From assembly GCA_021296435.1 (NCBI GenBank), contig JAGWAK010000032.1, positions 1-20,638 on the forward strand: DNA of 20,638 nt, in the 5' to 3' direction. The stretch is from Acidimicrobiia bacterium (lineage in GTDB: Bacteria; Actinomycetota; Acidimicrobiia; Acidimicrobiales; CATQHL01). Position 1 is the first letter of the stretch. Every line of letters starts with the position of its first letter. This document shows positions 1 through 8,012 of this stretch, piece after piece. The position numbers and the translations under genes were made by a program. Under the pieces are notes generated by a model that saw nothing but the letters and a program-made list of their open reading frames with translations, was not told where the DNA came from and ran no database searches.

Positions 1-177
1 GATCATGCCGAGCCCCGAGCGGGCGCGCTCCTCGTAGTAGGCCACCGCCTGATCGGTGAAGATGCCCTCCAGCGGGTCGGCGACCCACGTCGGGCAGGTC
101 GGCGCAAAGACAACGCGGTTCGGGACCGTCGTGTGCCGGATCTGCCATTCGCTGAAGAGTTTGGGATACGCGGTCAT
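1..177 (-). CDS. NADH:flavin oxidoreductase / Old Yellow Enzyme family, N-terminal fragment (partial)
   Basis: This is the first 59 codons of a protein whose remainder lies beyond base 1. It begins with ATG at 177, preceded by a GGAAGG purine run about 9 nt upstream. The start reads MTAYPKLFSEWQIRHTTVPN and continues with RVVFAPT, then TDQAVAYYEERA and GLGMI. This is the characteristic opening of Old Yellow Enzyme / 2,4-dienoyl-CoA reductase-type FMN TIM barrels: 'LFxPxxIRxxxxxNRVVFAP' on strand 1 and 'YYxERAxGGxGMI' on the helix before strand 2. Members reduce activated alkenes or demethylate N-methyl amino acids using FMN, often with an Fe-S cluster and a C-terminal NAD(P)H domain. The substrate cannot be told from this fragment. 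It lies 125 nt downstream of the DUF5719 gene on the same strand and probably has its own promoter. Confidence 0.85.
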   Translation of the reverse strand, partial: MTAYPKLFSEWQIRHTTVPNRVVFAPTCPTWVADPLEGIFTDQAVAYYEERARSGLGMI

Positions 178-283
178 TGGCCTGCCTTCCAATCCGGTCG
201 AGCGCGTCGGGGCAACCCTGGGCCGGGGACAAGGGGCACCCAACCGGGAAAACTAGTCACAGGGGCCGAGCCCGGCGAACCGA

Positions 284-302
284 GCCGTTGGAGCCAAGCG
301 GC
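284..302 (-). terminator. Candidate hairpin just after the DUF5719 stop codon
   Basis: GCCGTTG (284-290) can pair with CAA-CGGC (295-297 and 299-302), with G298 bulged and a GAGC loop. The hairpin directly abuts the stop codon of the DUF5719 gene on the minus strand. There is no T-tract. It could end the GT2-DUF5719 operon before the oxidoreductase gene, but the bulge makes it weak. Confidence 0.3.
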
Positions 303-1853
303 CTAGAAGAGAAGCCGCTCGAGTTCGGAAATGGACTCCAGTTCGGGTACTGCTCCGAGTGCTCCCGCTCCTCCGGGGCGAGCGTGGGTCGCCACGAGTG
401 ACTCGGTGGCACTGAAGCGCAGCGCGGACGCTCCCGGCGGCAGGCTGTTCGAGAGATCCAGCAGCAGCCTCTGGCGGGGCCGGATCTCGACGTCGCTGAA
501 ACCTCCCAGTGCCACCCAGCCGCTGCCGGTGAGCGCATCCAGGGACAGGCGGCTGATCGTCTCCAGGGAGGGATTCACGATGGAAACCGCATGCCGGCCG
601 CTCGCGGCGCCTCCAAGCATGAGCACGCCGCGCCGTGAGCCCACAGCCCGCCCGGGGAGGATCGAGACCTCGCCGGGCGAAGGTGCCTCGAAGGTGCGCA
701 GCCGCTCCGCCACGACGGCCACACCGTTGAAGGAGCGAACGCTCACCCAGTACCTCTCGCTGGGCGGGACGCGGCTCGTGGCCGCCACCACGTCAACACC
801 GGAGATGGGGTGCGCCTGCTCGACCAGCGGCGGGAAGAAGGTGACCTCGACGCGCTGGCCCGGCGGCACGGTGAGTTCGAAGGGCGGCACACCCCGAGCC
901 TGCAGCGCGGCGTCCACCTCGACCGCCACGTCGACCCTCGCCTCGGCGGCGTCGGGGTTGTACACCACGAACGAGTTGGCCGCCCCGGCTTCGGCGCCCG
1001 CCACCCCCAGCGGGAACAGCCACTGCTCCCGGGGGCGCGGCGAACCGGCACGCAGGGACACTCCGGAGAGGCCCAGGTCACCGTTGAACGTCTGCAGAGC
1101 GGACGCCAGCAGGTTGCCACTGCGAGCCACAACCGAGAACGCGACCTGCGGCCGCCGGGTCACCTCGCTGCCGAGGTCGAGGATCAGCAGCGTGCCGGCG
1201 GGCACCACGACACCCTGGTAGGCCACCGGTTCGCGGCGGCCCTCGTCGGTTGCGAAGCCGATGTCGGCGACCGCGTCATCGGAGAACGGGTTCAACAGCG
1301 ACAACCGCGCCTGGGCGTCGCGCCGCGTGCTGGCCGCGGCGAAGTGCCACTCCGACGACGCGGCGGTCAGACACGCCCCCGCATCGCCGGCTCCCGCCAC
1401 CGTGACGTCATGGGTCACGACGCCGCCGGCTCCGTCCAGACGCACCTCGGTGGCCACGAACAACTCTGCGAAACTCGCCAGCTCCGGCGACAGTTGCATG
1501 ACCGTTGCCACAGGGTCGATGTCGAGTTGGGCGTACGGCGCCACGACGAGTTCGACTCGAGCCGCGGGCCACGGCTGGGACCGGCCGCCCAGCGGCACCG
1601 CCGGGAACAGGCGCACCCTGCCCCGGAGTTCGCTCCCGGCGGTGTTCAGGATGCTCACCTGCTGGCGGGATCCGCCGGCGCCGCCCACGCCGCCGACGCA
1701 GAACCAGGTCTCGCCGCCGGCGGTGGAGTAGCCCGAGTTGGCGCTCGGGGGAACGGCCGGGGGCGGGTCTTCGACAGCGGCCCGCGACGCCCAGTCGGCG
1801 ACCACGAGAGCCGCCACGGCGGCCATCAGGGCGAGGATCGCCGGCCAGCGCAC
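303..1853 (-). CDS. DUF5719 family secreted/membrane-anchored protein
   Basis: 516 aa. Starts with GTG at 1853, one base after the TGA of the glycosyltransferase gene, with a GGGAG ribosome-binding site inside the end of that gene. The pair is therefore almost certainly co-transcribed and probably translationally coupled. Residues ~5-20 form a hydrophobic N-terminal segment (signal anchor or uncleaved signal), and the rest is predicted extracytoplasmic. The body repeats short beta-rich units such as QQVSILNTAG, EWHFAAASTRRDAQARLSLLNPF and VVVPAGTLLILDLGSEVTRR. This is the pattern of DUF5719, a family found beside a large GT2 membrane glycosyltransferase in many actinobacteria. No catalytic motif is visible. 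The likely role is as a partner of the glycosyltransferase in envelope polysaccharide assembly, inferred only from its position. Confidence 0.8.
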   Translation of the reverse strand: MRWPAILALMAAVAALVVADWASRAAVEDPPPAVPPSANSGYSTAGGETWFCVGGVGGAGGSRQQVSILNTAGSELRGRVRLFPAVPLGGRSQPWPAARVELVVAPYAQLDIDPVATVMQLSPELASFAELFVATEVRLDGAGGVVTHDVTVAGAGDAGACLTAASSEWHFAAASTRRDAQARLSLLNPFSDDAVADIGFATDEGRREPVAYQGVVVPAGTLLILDLGSEVTRRPQVAFSVVARSGNLLASALQTFNGDLGLSGVSLRAGSPRPREQWLFPLGVAGAEAGAANSFVVYNPDAAEARVDVAVEVDAALQARGVPPFELTVPPGQRVEVTFFPPLVEQAHPISGVDVVAATSRVPPSERYWVSVRSFNGVAVVAERLRTFEAPSPGEVSILPGRAVGSRRGVLMLGGAASGRHAVSIVNPSLETISRLSLDALTGSGWVALGGFSDVEIRPRQRLLLDLSNSLPPGASALRFSATESLVATHARPGGAGALGAVPELESISELERLLF

Positions 1854-1854
1854 G

Positions 1855-4800
1855 TCAGGACTCCCGGCGTGCCCGGGCCAGCAACGCCGAGACCACGTCG
1901 TGGGGTGCGCGGCGTTCCCCGACGGGTTCGGACGCCACGCCGCTCTGGAACCTCAGCGACCTGCGGCGCAGGAGCGCCAGCGGCACCAGAACCACCGCAA
2001 GCGCCCAGAGGACGAGGCGCGTCGCGTTGGCAGCGTTCGACTCATGGCGGAGCGTCGCTTCGCCGCCCGCGCCGGTCGGGAAGCTCTGCGCCCAGCCGAG
2101 CGCCGGCCGGGGATCGACCCTCGTTCCCCCGACGTCGAGCACCCAGTTGCCCGAAGCGTCCGCCAGGTAGAGGGTGCTGTCGGGGGGCAGCACTCCACGG
2201 GCCTCCGCCGGCGGGTCGAAGGTGGGAAGCGCCAGGTTCGGCGAGGCCGCGAACGCCTCGGGGGTCACCTCGCCCGTGCCCGCCAGGAGCGTCCGCGACG
2301 GGCGCCAGGCGATGTTGCGGTACACCGCCACACCGGCGCGGGCCTCCTGGCGCTCGAGGTCGAACTGCGCGCCGAGACGGGCCTGCACCAAGGGGGAAAC
2401 CGGTTCGGCGAGGTCTCCGAAGGGTTCCGGGGCGATCCGCTCCATGACGACCACGTAGCGGACCCCCAGCGGGGCCAATCGCTCCCCCATACGGTCGGTC
2501 TCTCCTGTCATCACGTCCCGCCAGGCGTCTCGCAGCCGATCGGCCTCGGGGGGCCGCGAACCGGGCCACTGCAGGCCCACGTCGGGCGGCACCGCTGTGG
2601 AGGTGGCAAACACAAGGCGATCGTCGAGTTCCCAGCCGCCGAGGGGGAGCACGTCGGGATGGCCGACCCAGAGAATCCGGAAGGCACCCAGGCGGGACTC
2701 TTCCTCCACTGTCGCCAGCGGCGTCGTGAAATCCCCTCGGGGCGTGCCCCAGCGACCGTCGAGGGTCAGCGTCAATGCGGGGATGCCACCGACGATCAGA
2801 GCTGCCAGACCGAGCCCGACCGGCACCCAGCGCCGGAGGCGGCGGGCGCTCGTTCCGCCGACTGTCTCCGCCGCCCCGAAAGCCGCGGCCAGCGCCAACC
2901 CGAACCCCGCCGGAGCCAGCAGAACCTCCGGGCGCGGCAGGTCCCAGGGGGCCCAGTCGTGTTCGGCGGCCAGAGCCCCCAGAACCGAGCCGACCACCAG
3001 GCACCACGCCCGCACCACCCACACGAACCGGCCCTCCCGCGCCAGAACCAGCGCCAGCGCCGCCACAACCAGCAACCCCCAGACCAGCGAACTGTCGACC
3101 GCTGAGCCGGTTGCGAACCGCAGCAACTCCGCCACGGTGAGGTCGCCGGCGGAATCCGGCCGCGCTCCGGAAGCGCTGAAGACCTCCCGGAGCGAGGTGG
3201 GCCCTGCCGGGAAGTTGAGCAACCAGCCCACCACCAGCCCGCCCGCCGCGGCACCCAGCAGGTGCGGCAACCGCCGGGGCGACCCGGCCAGAAGTCCCCC
3301 CACTGCCAGCGCCGCCACAAGCATCACCAGCATCAGCGGCGTCGCGGGGACGAACGCCCAGACCAGCGCCACGAGAACTCCCACCAGCACCGTCGCCAGC
3401 CAGAAACCCGTCACCGGAGACGCAACCGAGGCGCGCGGCGGATCGGCGGCCCGTGCCAGCCAGAGACAGATCCACGGCAGGGCTCCGTAGATCGCCAATG
3501 CGCTCCAGACCCCGTTGGCCAGGGCGTTGTACGGCAGCGGCACGGCGAAGAAGGTCAGCAGACCCACGATCTGGGCCCGGCGACTGCCCGTCCTTGCCAG
3601 CAGGCGCCAGAGCCCGGCAGCACCGAACGGGACGAGACCCAGCAGGAGCACGGTGCGCGTCAGGCCCATCTGCCCTGCCAGCACCGAACCGGCCACACCG
3701 AGGATCCCGTAGGCGGTCGGTGCGGGTCCCGCCGAGCCCAACCCGGCCTCCCGCCAGTTGCTGAAGAAGGCACCGAACAGATCGCCGGGTGAGTCTCCGA
3801 GCCAGGCGATCTCGCCGAATACCGGTATTCCCCTCGTCAGCAGGTGCCGGCTTCCGAAGATGAAGAGCACCAGGACGGCGGTCCAGCCGGCAGCCGCGGC
3901 CTGGATCGACGCATCGCGTGCGGCATCCCGGAGACGGCGGCGGCGCCCCCAGAGCACACCGGCGCCCTCGACCCCCGCGTCGCCCCTCACCAGGCCGGCG
4001 GCGAATCGCGCCAGCGAGACGTACCCGCGGTGCGTCAGGCGTCCGACGCGGTCACCGCCGGAGGGGGCGGTGATCTGGCGCCGCCTGTTGAGGATCTCCG
4101 TGAACCCCAGCAGGTTCCACACCCAGGCTCCCGCCAGCCCTCCGGCACGCCGCTTGTGCCCCGTCAGCACGGCGAGCGCCGCCTCGGTCGCCGAAAGCAC
4201 CAGCATCGGCACCACCTCGGCCGCCAGGCGGGAGGCCCTGCTGCACACCAGCACCGACCGGAGTTGGTGCCGGTAGGAGAGCCACTCGTGGTCGCGACGC
4301 TGCCGACGCGCCGGCAGGCGCCCCAGATGGCGAGCCCTCGCCTCGGGCACCACCAGAACCGTCTCGCCGTCCAGAGTTGCCCGCCGGCACAGGTCCAGAT
4401 CCTCGCCGTAGAAGGTCATGGCGTCATCGAACCCGCCGAGCCGGTCGAACACCTCGGCCCGGACGAGCATGCAGGCGCTGGGCACGGCCAGCACCTCGGC
4501 GACCGCATCGTGCTGCCCCTGGTCGTACTCGCCGGCGGTGACCAGCGGCACCGGAACCCCCATCCGGTCCGACGAGAGACCCACGCACTGCAGGAACCCG
4601 GGGTTGTCCCAATCCACGAGCTTCGGTCCTGCCACGGCGGCCTCCCGGCCCACCGCTTCATCCACCAGGCGCGTGACCGCATCCGGAGCCGGCGCCACGT
4701 CGTCGTGACAGATCAGCAGGAATGCGGTGTCGCCCGAGTCGGCGGCCTGCCCGGCGATGCCCGGCTCGGGCCCGTCCGCCGAGTCCGGGTCGCCGATCCG

Positions 4801-5118
4801 GTCCTTGCCGGCGAGCATGCGAGCGGCCGCATTGACCGCAGGACCGAAACCGGGGTTGTCCGGCACGACCATGACGGTGGCGTCGGGCATCACCGCCGCC
4901 ACCCTGGCGGCCACGTCCGGGACAGCGCCGTCGGTCTCTCCCTCGCCCGAGACGTCCACCACCGTGACCGACAGCGCGGCGTAGTCCTGGTCCCGCAGCG
5001 ACTGCAGGGTCTCGTCGAACCAGTCCCCGGGATCGTGGGCGACCACGATGGCGCGAACCGGTGGGCCAATCCTGCCGAGGCGCTCGGTTGGCACGGCGGT
5101 GGCGTCCGGGGATTCCAC
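1855..5118 (-). CDS. Large GT2-family glycosyltransferase with polytopic membrane domain
   Basis: 1087 aa from GTG at 5118. An in-frame extension to 5223 exists, but it would run into the divergent cofD gene and lacks family similarity. Residues ~21-260 are a GT-A fold GT2 domain: AIVVAHDPGDWF nucleotide-binding start, VVPDNPGFGPAVN, a DxD-like HDD at 138-140, and the acceptor/catalytic region with FYGEDLDLC (GED at 238-240) followed by ARHLG. About 25 extra polar residues (105-130) are inserted before the HDD strand. From ~residue 390 the chain is rich in hydrophobic segments (many predicted TM helices), then has a long extracytoplasmic-looking stretch and a final TM near the C-terminus with an Arg-rich tail. 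It probably transfers sugar from a nucleotide or lipid donor during wall glycan assembly. Donor and acceptor are unknown. Coupled to the DUF5719 gene. Confidence 0.85.
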   Translation of the reverse strand: MESPDATAVPTERLGRIGPPVRAIVVAHDPGDWFDETLQSLRDQDYAALSVTVVDVSGEGETDGAVPDVAARVAAVMPDATVMVVPDNPGFGPAVNAAARMLAGKDRIGDPDSADGPEPGIAGQAADSGDTAFLLICHDDVAPAPDAVTRLVDEAVGREAAVAGPKLVDWDNPGFLQCVGLSSDRMGVPVPLVTAGEYDQGQHDAVAEVLAVPSACMLVRAEVFDRLGGFDDAMTFYGEDLDLCRRATLDGETVLVVPEARARHLGRLPARRQRRDHEWLSYRHQLRSVLVCSRASRLAAEVVPMLVLSATEAALAVLTGHKRRAGGLAGAWVWNLLGFTEILNRRRQITAPSGGDRVGRLTHRGYVSLARFAAGLVRGDAGVEGAGVLWGRRRRLRDAARDASIQAAAAGWTAVLVLFIFGSRHLLTRGIPVFGEIAWLGDSPGDLFGAFFSNWREAGLGSAGPAPTAYGILGVAGSVLAGQMGLTRTVLLLGLVPFGAAGLWRLLARTGSRRAQIVGLLTFFAVPLPYNALANGVWSALAIYGALPWICLWLARAADPPRASVASPVTGFWLATVLVGVLVALVWAFVPATPLMLVMLVAALAVGGLLAGSPRRLPHLLGAAAGGLVVGWLLNFPAGPTSLREVFSASGARPDSAGDLTVAELLRFATGSAVDSSLVWGLLVVAALALVLAREGRFVWVVRAWCLVVGSVLGALAAEHDWAPWDLPRPEVLLAPAGFGLALAAAFGAAETVGGTSARRLRRWVPVGLGLAALIVGGIPALTLTLDGRWGTPRGDFTTPLATVEEESRLGAFRILWVGHPDVLPLGGWELDDRLVFATSTAVPPDVGLQWPGSRPPEADRLRDAWRDVMTGETDRMGERLAPLGVRYVVVMERIAPEPFGDLAEPVSPLVQARLGAQFDLERQEARAGVAVYRNIAWRPSRTLLAGTGEVTPEAFAASPNLALPTFDPPAEARGVLPPDSTLYLADASGNWVLDVGGTRVDPRPALGWAQSFPTGAGGEATLRHESNAANATRLVLWALAVVLVPLALLRRRSLRFQSGVASEPVGERRAPHDVVSALLARARRES

Positions 5119-5133
5119 TAGGGTGCGAGGGTA
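5119..5133. promoter_or_regulatory. Divergent -10-like elements between the glycosyltransferase and cofD
   Basis: TAGGGT (5119-5124, plus strand) and TACCCT (5133-5128, minus strand) both fit the actinobacterial TANNNT -10 pattern. The minus-strand element would place the transcript start within about 2 nt of the GTG at 5118, giving an almost leaderless message. That agrees with the lack of a good Shine-Dalgarno there. The plus-strand element would give a ~30 nt leader carrying AGGAGG at 5151-5156. No convincing -35 boxes are visible. Confidence 0.35.
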
Positions 5134-5150
5134 TCCCCGGCGCGTCGGAC

Positions 5151-5156
5151 AGGAGG
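5151..5156 (+). promoter_or_regulatory. Ribosome-binding site AGGAGG of cofD
   Basis: A perfect AGGAGG precedes the ATG at 5160 with an unusually short 3-nt spacer. No other ATG, GTG or TTG in this frame lies between it and the conserved N-terminal glycine loop, so it fixes the start despite the tight spacing. Confidence 0.6.
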
Positions 5157-5159
5157 GCC

Positions 5160-6158
5160 ATGCCGCCACCAGAGAGGCCGGGCCCGCGAGTAGCAGTCCT
5201 GGCTGGCGGATTCGGGGCGGCACGCCTGCTCGACGGTCTCGTGCGAGTCTGCGAACCGCATGCCGTGACGGCGGTGGTGAACTGCGGCGACGATTTCGTG
5301 CTGCACGGCCTGCACATCAGCCCCGATCTCGACACCGTCATGTACTGCCTCGCCGGCGAGCTGAACCCCGAGACGGGTTGGGGCCTGCGGGACGAATCGT
5401 GGCGGGCACTGGAGACGCTGCGACAGCTCGGCGGCAAGAGCTGGTTCGGGCTCGGCGACCGTGATCTGGGAACGCACATGTACCGCACGCAGCGCCTTGC
5501 CGAGGGAGCCACCCTGTCGGTCGTCACCGCCGAGTTGAGCCGGCGCTGGGGCGTCGAGGTGCGACTCCTGCCGGTCAGCGACGACCCGGTGCCGACCCGC
5601 GTCACCATCGATGGAGGCACCGGGGATCGACGCGGCAGCGACGGGGAGATCGGCTTCCAGGAGTACTTCGTGGGCCTGCGTCACGCGGTGGCGGTCCGCG
5701 CGGTGCGCTTCGCGGGTGCGGACCGGGCCCGGCCGGCGCCGGGCGTACTCGACGCCATCGTCGATGCGGCCGCGGTGATCATCGCTCCGTCCAACCCGAT
5801 CGTGTCGATCGGGCCGATGTTGTCGCTGGAGCGGGTGCGCCGCGCCGTGATGCAGCGGCGCGAGGAGACGGTGGCGATCTCGCCGATCGTGGCGGGGGCG
5901 GCGCTGCGGGGGCCCGCCGGGCGGCTCATGGTTGAGCTCGGGCACGAGCCGTCGGTCGTTGGCGTGGCCCGGCTGTACGCCCCGGTGGCGGGGACCCTCG
6001 TGATCGATGAGGCCGATGCCGCGCTGGCGCCGGCGGTGGAGAGCGAGGGGATGCGCTGCATCGTGACCCCGGCGATCATGCACACGCCGACCGATGCCGC
6101 GGCGCTGGCCCAAGCGGCGCTGTCGGCGGTCGGGTGCGCGGCTCCCTCGCACTGCTGA
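5160..6158 (+). CDS. cofD: 2-phospho-L-lactate / phosphoenolpyruvate transferase of F420 biosynthesis (CofD/FbiA)
   Basis: 332 aa, the usual length for CofD. The enzyme joins the phospho-acid half (2-phospholactate in archaea, phosphoenolpyruvate in mycobacteria) from its guanylylated form to the deazaflavin Fo, giving F420-0 or dehydro-F420-0 in the cytoplasm. Family signatures are present in order: VAVLAGGFGAARLLDGL (N-terminal nucleotide loop), NCGDDFVLHGLHISPDLDTV, GWGLRDES, WFGLGDRDLGTHMYRT, LLPVSDDPVPTRV, FQEYFV, APSNPIVSIGP and VAISPIVAGAALRGPAGRLM. These include the Asp-rich metal and Fo binding regions. The ATG at 5160 follows AGGAGG. cofE follows with only 8 nt between the genes, so the two form one operon. 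Which phospho-acid is used cannot be read from the sequence, but actinobacterial homologues use PEP. Confidence 0.95.
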   Translation: MPPPERPGPRVAVLAGGFGAARLLDGLVRVCEPHAVTAVVNCGDDFVLHGLHISPDLDTVMYCLAGELNPETGWGLRDESWRALETLRQLGGKSWFGLGDRDLGTHMYRTQRLAEGATLSVVTAELSRRWGVEVRLLPVSDDPVPTRVTIDGGTGDRRGSDGEIGFQEYFVGLRHAVAVRAVRFAGADRARPAPGVLDAIVDAAAVIIAPSNPIVSIGPMLSLERVRRAVMQRREETVAISPIVAGAALRGPAGRLMVELGHEPSVVGVARLYAPVAGTLVIDEADAALAPAVESEGMRCIVTPAIMHTPTDAAALAQAALSAVGCAAPSHC

Positions 6159-6166
6159 AGGCAACC

Positions 6167-6865
6167 ATGCCCACCGTCCCGGACACGCTGGCGATCTCCG
6201 GGATCACCGGCGTCGGCGAGGTTCGGCCCGGCGACGACCTGGGCACCCTGATCGCCGGCGCCGCCCACCTGCAGGACCGCGACATCGTGGTGGTGACCCA
6301 GAAGATCGTTTCGAAGGCCGAGGGGCGCCTGGTGGAGGTGGACCACGGCGACACCGGTGCCCGCAGGCGGGTCGTGGAGCGCGAGGCGGTCCGCGTGCTG
6401 CGACGCCGGGGGGAGCTCATCATCGCCGAGACCTCGCACGGGTTCGTGTGCGCCAACGCCGGTGTCGACTTCTCCAACGTGCCCGATGGCCATGCGGCGC
6501 TGTTGCCTCGTGACCCCGATCGGTCGGCGCAGCGGATCCGCGACGGCATCGCCGCCGCGGGTGGGCCGTCGGTGGGCGTTGTCATCTCCGACACCTTCGG
6601 ACGCCCGTGGCGGCGCGGCCTGACCGACGTCGCCATCGGTTGTGCCGGGGTCCTGGCGGTACTGGACCTGCGCGGCACCGCCGATGCCGGCGGCCGCCAA
6701 CTCCAGGTCACCGAGGTGGCAATCGTCGACGAGTTGGCCGCCGCCGCGGAACTGGTGATGGGCAAGGACCGCGGCATCCCCGCCGCGGTCGTGCGCGCCT
6801 GGTTCGGTGACGGCAGGGCGCTGCGGGATCTGCCGCGAAACGCCGCTGAGGACCTGTTCCGCTGA
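6167..6865 (+). CDS. cofE: Coenzyme F420-0:L-glutamate ligase (CofE), single-domain form
   Basis: 232 aa. CofE adds L-glutamates to F420-0 with GTP and divalent/monovalent cations. Family motifs: ISGITGVGEVRPGDDL, IVVVTQKIVSKAEGR, ETSHGFVCANAGVDFSNV, and VVISDTFGRPWRRGLTDVAIG followed by a GTADAGGR segment. ATG 6167 is preferred because GAAGG sits 5 nt upstream. A GTG at 6134 in the same frame would overlap cofD by 25 nt and add 11 residues before the conserved start. The protein ends right after the ligase domain. Mycobacterial FbiB has an additional ~200-residue nitroreductase-like FMN domain that reduces dehydro-F420-0, and that domain is absent here. It is co-transcribed with cofD and converges on the pyrophosphorylase gene. 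Confidence 0.93.
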   Translation: MPTVPDTLAISGITGVGEVRPGDDLGTLIAGAAHLQDRDIVVVTQKIVSKAEGRLVEVDHGDTGARRRVVEREAVRVLRRRGELIIAETSHGFVCANAGVDFSNVPDGHAALLPRDPDRSAQRIRDGIAAAGGPSVGVVISDTFGRPWRRGLTDVAIGCAGVLAVLDLRGTADAGGRQLQVTEVAIVDELAAAAELVMGKDRGIPAAVVRAWFGDGRALRDLPRNAAEDLFR

Positions 6866-6877
6866 GCCCGCCGCCCT

Positions 6878-6898
6878 CGGTTGCCCTAGCGGCAACCG
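6878..6898. terminator. Bidirectional hairpin terminator between cofE and the pyrophosphorylase
   Basis: CGGTTGCC (6878-6885) is perfectly complementary to GGCAACCG (6891-6898), giving an 8-bp stem with the 5-nt loop CTAGC. It lies 12 nt after the cofE stop. On the minus strand it covers the last codons and stop (complement of CTA at 6886-6888, within the loop) of the pyrophosphorylase gene. No T-tract follows on either side, as is common in high-GC actinobacteria. It plausibly ends both convergent transcripts. Confidence 0.6.
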
Positions 6899-7920
6899 CC
6901 GCGCAGAGACTCCCCGGCCGCCACGGTCTCACCGTCGCCCAGCAGCGTGAAGCCACCCAGGCGTGCCCCCGGGCCCACGACCGCGTCGTAGCCAACGACG
7001 GAGTCGTCGACGACGGCGCCGGCGCCGATCCTCCCACCCGGCAGCACGACCGAGCCCCGCAGGCAGGCGCCGGCCTCGACGACGGCTCGCTCCATAACGA
7101 CGCTGCCGACGACGTCGGCGGCGGGTGAGACCACCGCCCTTGGGCTCAGCGCATCCAGGGTGATCTCCCGGCGGCCCGAGATGAGATCGATGTTGGCCTG
7201 CAGGTACGAAGCGGGTGTGCCCGCGTCGATCCAGTAGGCATCGGATCGCAGCGCGTACAACGCGCCGTCGGCGGCCACCGCCGCGAAGGTCTCGCGCTCC
7301 ATGGAGACCGGGCGCCCGGGAGGGATCCTCGCCAGCACGGACGGCTCGAGGACGTAGACGCCGGCGTTGATCCAGCCGCTGACCGCCCCGCCGGTCGCCG
7401 GCTTCTCGACGAACTGCGAGACGCGACCCGAGTCGTCCGATTCGACCAGGCCGTAGCGCGAGGCGTCGGCCATCGGGATCGTCAGGATGGTGGCTTCGGC
7501 GTCCCGCGCCCGGTGCAGCGCCAGCAACTCGCTCAGCGGCGCATCGGTCAGCACGTCGCCGTTGAGGGCCCAGAACGTCTCGGAGAACGGGTCACCGCCG
7601 ACGGCCATGCCGTTGTCCGCAGCGGCCCGGCGGGCCGCGAACAACAGCGCGCCGGCGGTCCCGAGTGGCTCGGGTTCGGTGGCGTAGCGCATCCCGGCGC
7701 CCCCGCAGCGCCCCGAGGGGTAGGCCAAACCGAAGGCATCGGGCCGGTAGCCGAGCGACAGCACCACGTCGTCCACGCCCTCGGCGGCCAGCTTGGCCAC
7801 CACGTGCTCGATCATCGGACGATCCACGATGGGCAGCATCTGCTTGGGCCGCTGCTCGGTGAGTGGTCGCAGTCGTGTCCCCAGCCCGCCGGCGAGCACG
7901 AGGGCGGAGCGGGGACTCAT
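6886..7920 (-). CDS. Sugar-1-phosphate nucleotidyltransferase, probably mannose-1-phosphate guanylyltransferase
   Basis: 344 aa from ATG 7920 (GAGG 8 nt upstream). It activates a sugar phosphate with an NTP to make a nucleotide sugar for glycan synthesis. N-terminal signature ALVLAGGLGTRLRPLTEQRPKQ followed by MLPIVDRPMIEH, then LGTAGAL, the metal-binding WALNGDVLTD, FVEKP, WINAGVYV, SMERETF and YWIDAGTPASYLQAN. The SMERE and WIDAGTP motifs favour the GDP-mannose pyrophosphorylase group over glucose-1-phosphate enzymes. From ~residue 255 the chain has hexapeptide-like repeats (left-handed beta-helix), such as VVSPAADVVGSVVMERAVVEAG. Synteny with mycobacterial fbiA-fbiB-manB (Rv3264c) supports the call. 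A GTG at 8016 would overlap the upstream gene's TGA (GTGA) and add 32 non-conserved residues, so it is an alternative start. Confidence 0.85.
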   Translation of the reverse strand: MSPRSALVLAGGLGTRLRPLTEQRPKQMLPIVDRPMIEHVVAKLAAEGVDDVVLSLGYRPDAFGLAYPSGRCGGAGMRYATEPEPLGTAGALLFAARRAAADNGMAVGGDPFSETFWALNGDVLTDAPLSELLALHRARDAEATILTIPMADASRYGLVESDDSGRVSQFVEKPATGGAVSGWINAGVYVLEPSVLARIPPGRPVSMERETFAAVAADGALYALRSDAYWIDAGTPASYLQANIDLISGRREITLDALSPRAVVSPAADVVGSVVMERAVVEAGACLRGSVVLPGGRIGAGAVVDDSVVGYDAVVGPGARLGGFTLLGDGETVAAGESLRGGCR

Positions 7921-8012
7921 CGAGCGGACCTCATCGAGCGGGCACCGGTGGCGTCGGCTTGCGATCAGCGCTGCGCCGGCATCGTCGGGTTGATTGCTGC
8001 GGCGCCGGCCGC

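Noticed and set aside
810..3105. Long plus-strand open frames (545 and 455 codons) opposite the DUF5719 and glycosyltransferase genes
   Set aside because: Composition is Arg/Pro/Gln-rich with no motifs, and the minus strand holds clear family matches. These are shadows.
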